From DATATB01 sp036268995 (GTDB lineage Bacteria; Planctomycetota; Planctomycetia; Pirellulales; PNKZ01), in assembly GCA_036268995.1 (NCBI GenBank), contig DATATB010000122.1, positions 1-32,174 on the forward strand: a stretch of 32,174 nt of DNA, written 5' to 3'. The notes below the pieces were generated by a model, which saw only the letters and a list, made by a program, of their open reading frames with translations, searched no databases and was not told the DNA's origin. A program made the position numbers and the translations under genes. Below, piece after piece: positions 30,177 to 32,174 of this stretch; the stretch's first letter is position 1; each line of letters starts with the position of its first letter.

Positions 30177-30446
30177 TTACTTACGGATATCCAGACGACG
30201 AATGATGTCCAGATAGCGCTGCGGGCCGACCCGCTTTAGATAGTCGAGCAAGCGGCGGCGACGACTAACCATAGCCAACAGACCGCGCCGGCTGGCGAAG
30301 TCCTTGGTGTGCGTCCGCAAGTGCTCGGTCAATTCGCCGATCCTGGTAGTCAGGATAGCGATTTGAATCTCGGGCGAGCCGGTGTCCTGGTCGCCACGGC
30401 GAAAATCCCCGATCAACGACTGTTTTCGCTCTTTCGTGATAGCCAT
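30177..30446 (-). CDS. rpsO: 30S ribosomal protein S15
   Basis: The 89-residue protein binds the central domain of 16S rRNA early in 30S assembly. HRGSPEIQ-type landmarks appear as DTGSPEIQIAILTTRI; HLRTHTKDFASRRGLLAMVSRR and the C-terminal YLDIIRRLDIRK are typical. The ATG at 30446 gives the standard MAITKERKQSLI start, and GAGGGA lies about 12 bases upstream; the longer upstream frame encodes nothing S15-like. The message has a leader of about 125 bases with alternative base-pairings and is followed by pnp. Confidence 0.98.
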   Translation of the reverse strand: MAITKERKQSLIGDFRRGDQDTGSPEIQIAILTTRIGELTEHLRTHTKDFASRRGLLAMVSRRRRLLDYLKRVGPQRYLDIIRRLDIRK

Positions 30447-30578
30447 CAGCGACCGTAATCCCTCGGTGTTGATCGGCGACAGACTCCAGTTTATCGACTG
30501 GGGCACCGATCCAGTTTTTCGACTTTCCCTAGGACCTGTTTTTCCCTACTAGAATGTTCACAACAAGTTAAGCCGCTC

Positions 30579-30606
30579 AATTTAGCAGTCGCCCGCCATT
30601 TTTCAA
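30579..30606 (-). promoter_or_regulatory. Candidate promoter of rpsO-pnp
   Basis: Read on the minus strand, TTGAAA (30601-30606) and TAAATT (30579-30584) are separated by 16 bases. They match the -35 at 5 of 6 and the -10 at 4 of 6 positions. The predicted start near 30572 gives a leader of about 125 bases before rpsO. Confidence 0.45.
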
Positions 30607-30631
30607 CCGCAAGTGCAAAGTTTTTTGGCCC

Positions 30632-31687
<1,056 letters not shown>

Positions 31688-31852
31688 AACCGGACGTCCT
31701 CAACACGACATACGCTGATCACAGCTTGGATGTCACTGCTTGGACGCCACGGCCCCGTCCGGACCGTCAGCGAATATTAAAGAACGTCGGCCATGCCGTT
31801 GTCACGGCCCCGTCGTGGTCGTGTAAAAGATTGGTAAAATCGCAAAGCCCGC

Positions 31853-31875
31853 GGGCTAAAGATGCCGATTAGCCC
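31853..31875. repeat. GGGCTAA palindrome
   Basis: GGGCTAA (31853-31859) and TTAGCCC (31869-31875) flank a 9-base loop; the surrounding CGCGGGC adds a little. It lies between the ComEC and desaturase genes, 41 bases after the ComEC stop, with no T-run on the minus strand. Confidence 0.65.
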
Positions 31876-31916
31876 ATCCCGCAGCTATACGGTCAGGCGC
31901 AACGCCGGGGGGATTG

Positions 31917-32174
31917 TTACTGCCCTGGCCGAAAACAGTCGATCGCCAGCCTGCGCCGGCTGCTGGTGATGGTTACAGCGCCCGAATTGCTGGTTTGCAA
32001 CACGCGAATCCCGTCGGGCAGATACGCTTGCCGCACCTCGCCATTGTCGTCTTTGGCCGAGCCGCTGACGACCACGCATTGCGGACGCGCCCAACGGGCC
32101 AGCGCCAGGGGACTGCTGCGCGGGCTGCCATGATGCGGCGCCAAGAGCACGTCGACCGCCACGGGCGGCTGCTC
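31917..32174 (-). CDS. comEC: ComEC/Rec2-like DNA uptake protein, C-terminal fragment
   Basis: The window cuts this gene, leaving the last 85 residues. They match the end of the metallo-beta-lactamase-like domain of ComEC/Rec2: VDVLLAPHHGSPRSSP carries the HHG metal/catalytic motif, followed by ARPQCVVVSGS and a short final strand region. ComEC forms the channel that imports single-stranded DNA in natural competence, and this domain may degrade the other strand. The N-terminal channel part lies outside the window. An unrelated beta-lactamase-fold nuclease is the alternative. Confidence 0.75.
   Translation of the reverse strand, partial: EQPPVAVDVLLAPHHGSPRSSPLALARWARPQCVVVSGSAKDDNGEVRQAYLPDGIRVLQTSNSGAVTITSSRRRLAIDCFRPGQ

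Noticed and set aside
27028..30216. 1062-codon open frame on the plus strand
   Set aside because: It lies exactly antisense to pnp and the histidine kinase. Codon bias at high GC keeps the opposite frame open; its translation is rich in His, Asp and Ala with no domain.

Overview
The window looks like part of a high-GC planctomycete chromosome, most likely from the Pirellulales or a relative. This rests on a combination of traits rather than one marker: a fused 3-dehydroquinate dehydratase/shikimate dehydrogenase, an A24 prepilin peptidase lacking the usual cysteines, a DUF6629-type membrane protein, a YwqK/MORN-type lipoprotein, and many intergenic inverted repeats. The taxonomic call is an inference; there is no rRNA here. 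No phage, plasmid, CRISPR array or transposase gene was found, and most genes are core or metabolic.

Region 1 (1-5640). A xylose-isomerase-type enzyme on the minus strand diverges from a plus-strand pair: a membrane-anchored TPR protein and a tandem InaA/Kdo-kinase-like protein with one intact and one degenerate lobe. A GGDEF diguanylate cyclase faces them, and a tiny membrane protein follows on the minus strand. Region 2 (5590-12820, plus strand). It holds tRNA-Asp with its own promoter and terminator, a DUF6629 membrane protein, a repeat-filled spacer, then thiol peroxidase, aquaporin, a di-haem cytochrome c peroxidase-like lipoprotein, a YwqK-like lipoprotein, a short-chain dehydrogenase and MiaE. 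Thiol peroxidase, aquaporin and peroxidase side by side may form a peroxide-handling neighbourhood, although a strong terminator separates the third gene.

Region 3 (12981-32174, all minus strand). In transcription order it reads: the C-terminal end of ComEC, a delta-9-type desaturase, rpsO, pnp, a soluble histidine kinase, a small membrane protein, an NtrC-type sigma-54 response regulator, mutL, aroDE, aroK, a prepilin peptidase, an unrecognised protein, an OmpA-like lipoprotein, hisH, hisA, an EF-G paralogue and serine acetyltransferase. mutL to the prepilin peptidase is tightly packed, with two 4-base stop/start overlaps, so DNA repair, chorismate synthesis and pilin/secretion processing probably share a transcript. 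hisH and hisA make imidazole glycerol phosphate precursors, and rpsO-pnp is the classic conserved pair.

The most striking non-genic signal is the density of short inverted repeats. At least eight sequence-distinct families sit between genes, several in more than one copy, and in two places (hisA and the kinase-like gene) the repeat itself supplies the last codons and the stop. I see no clear-cut novel defence or biosynthetic system. The best candidates for follow-up are the kinase/pseudokinase fusion, the histidine kinase-membrane protein-regulator trio, the peroxide neighbourhood, the repeat families and the rpsO leader.
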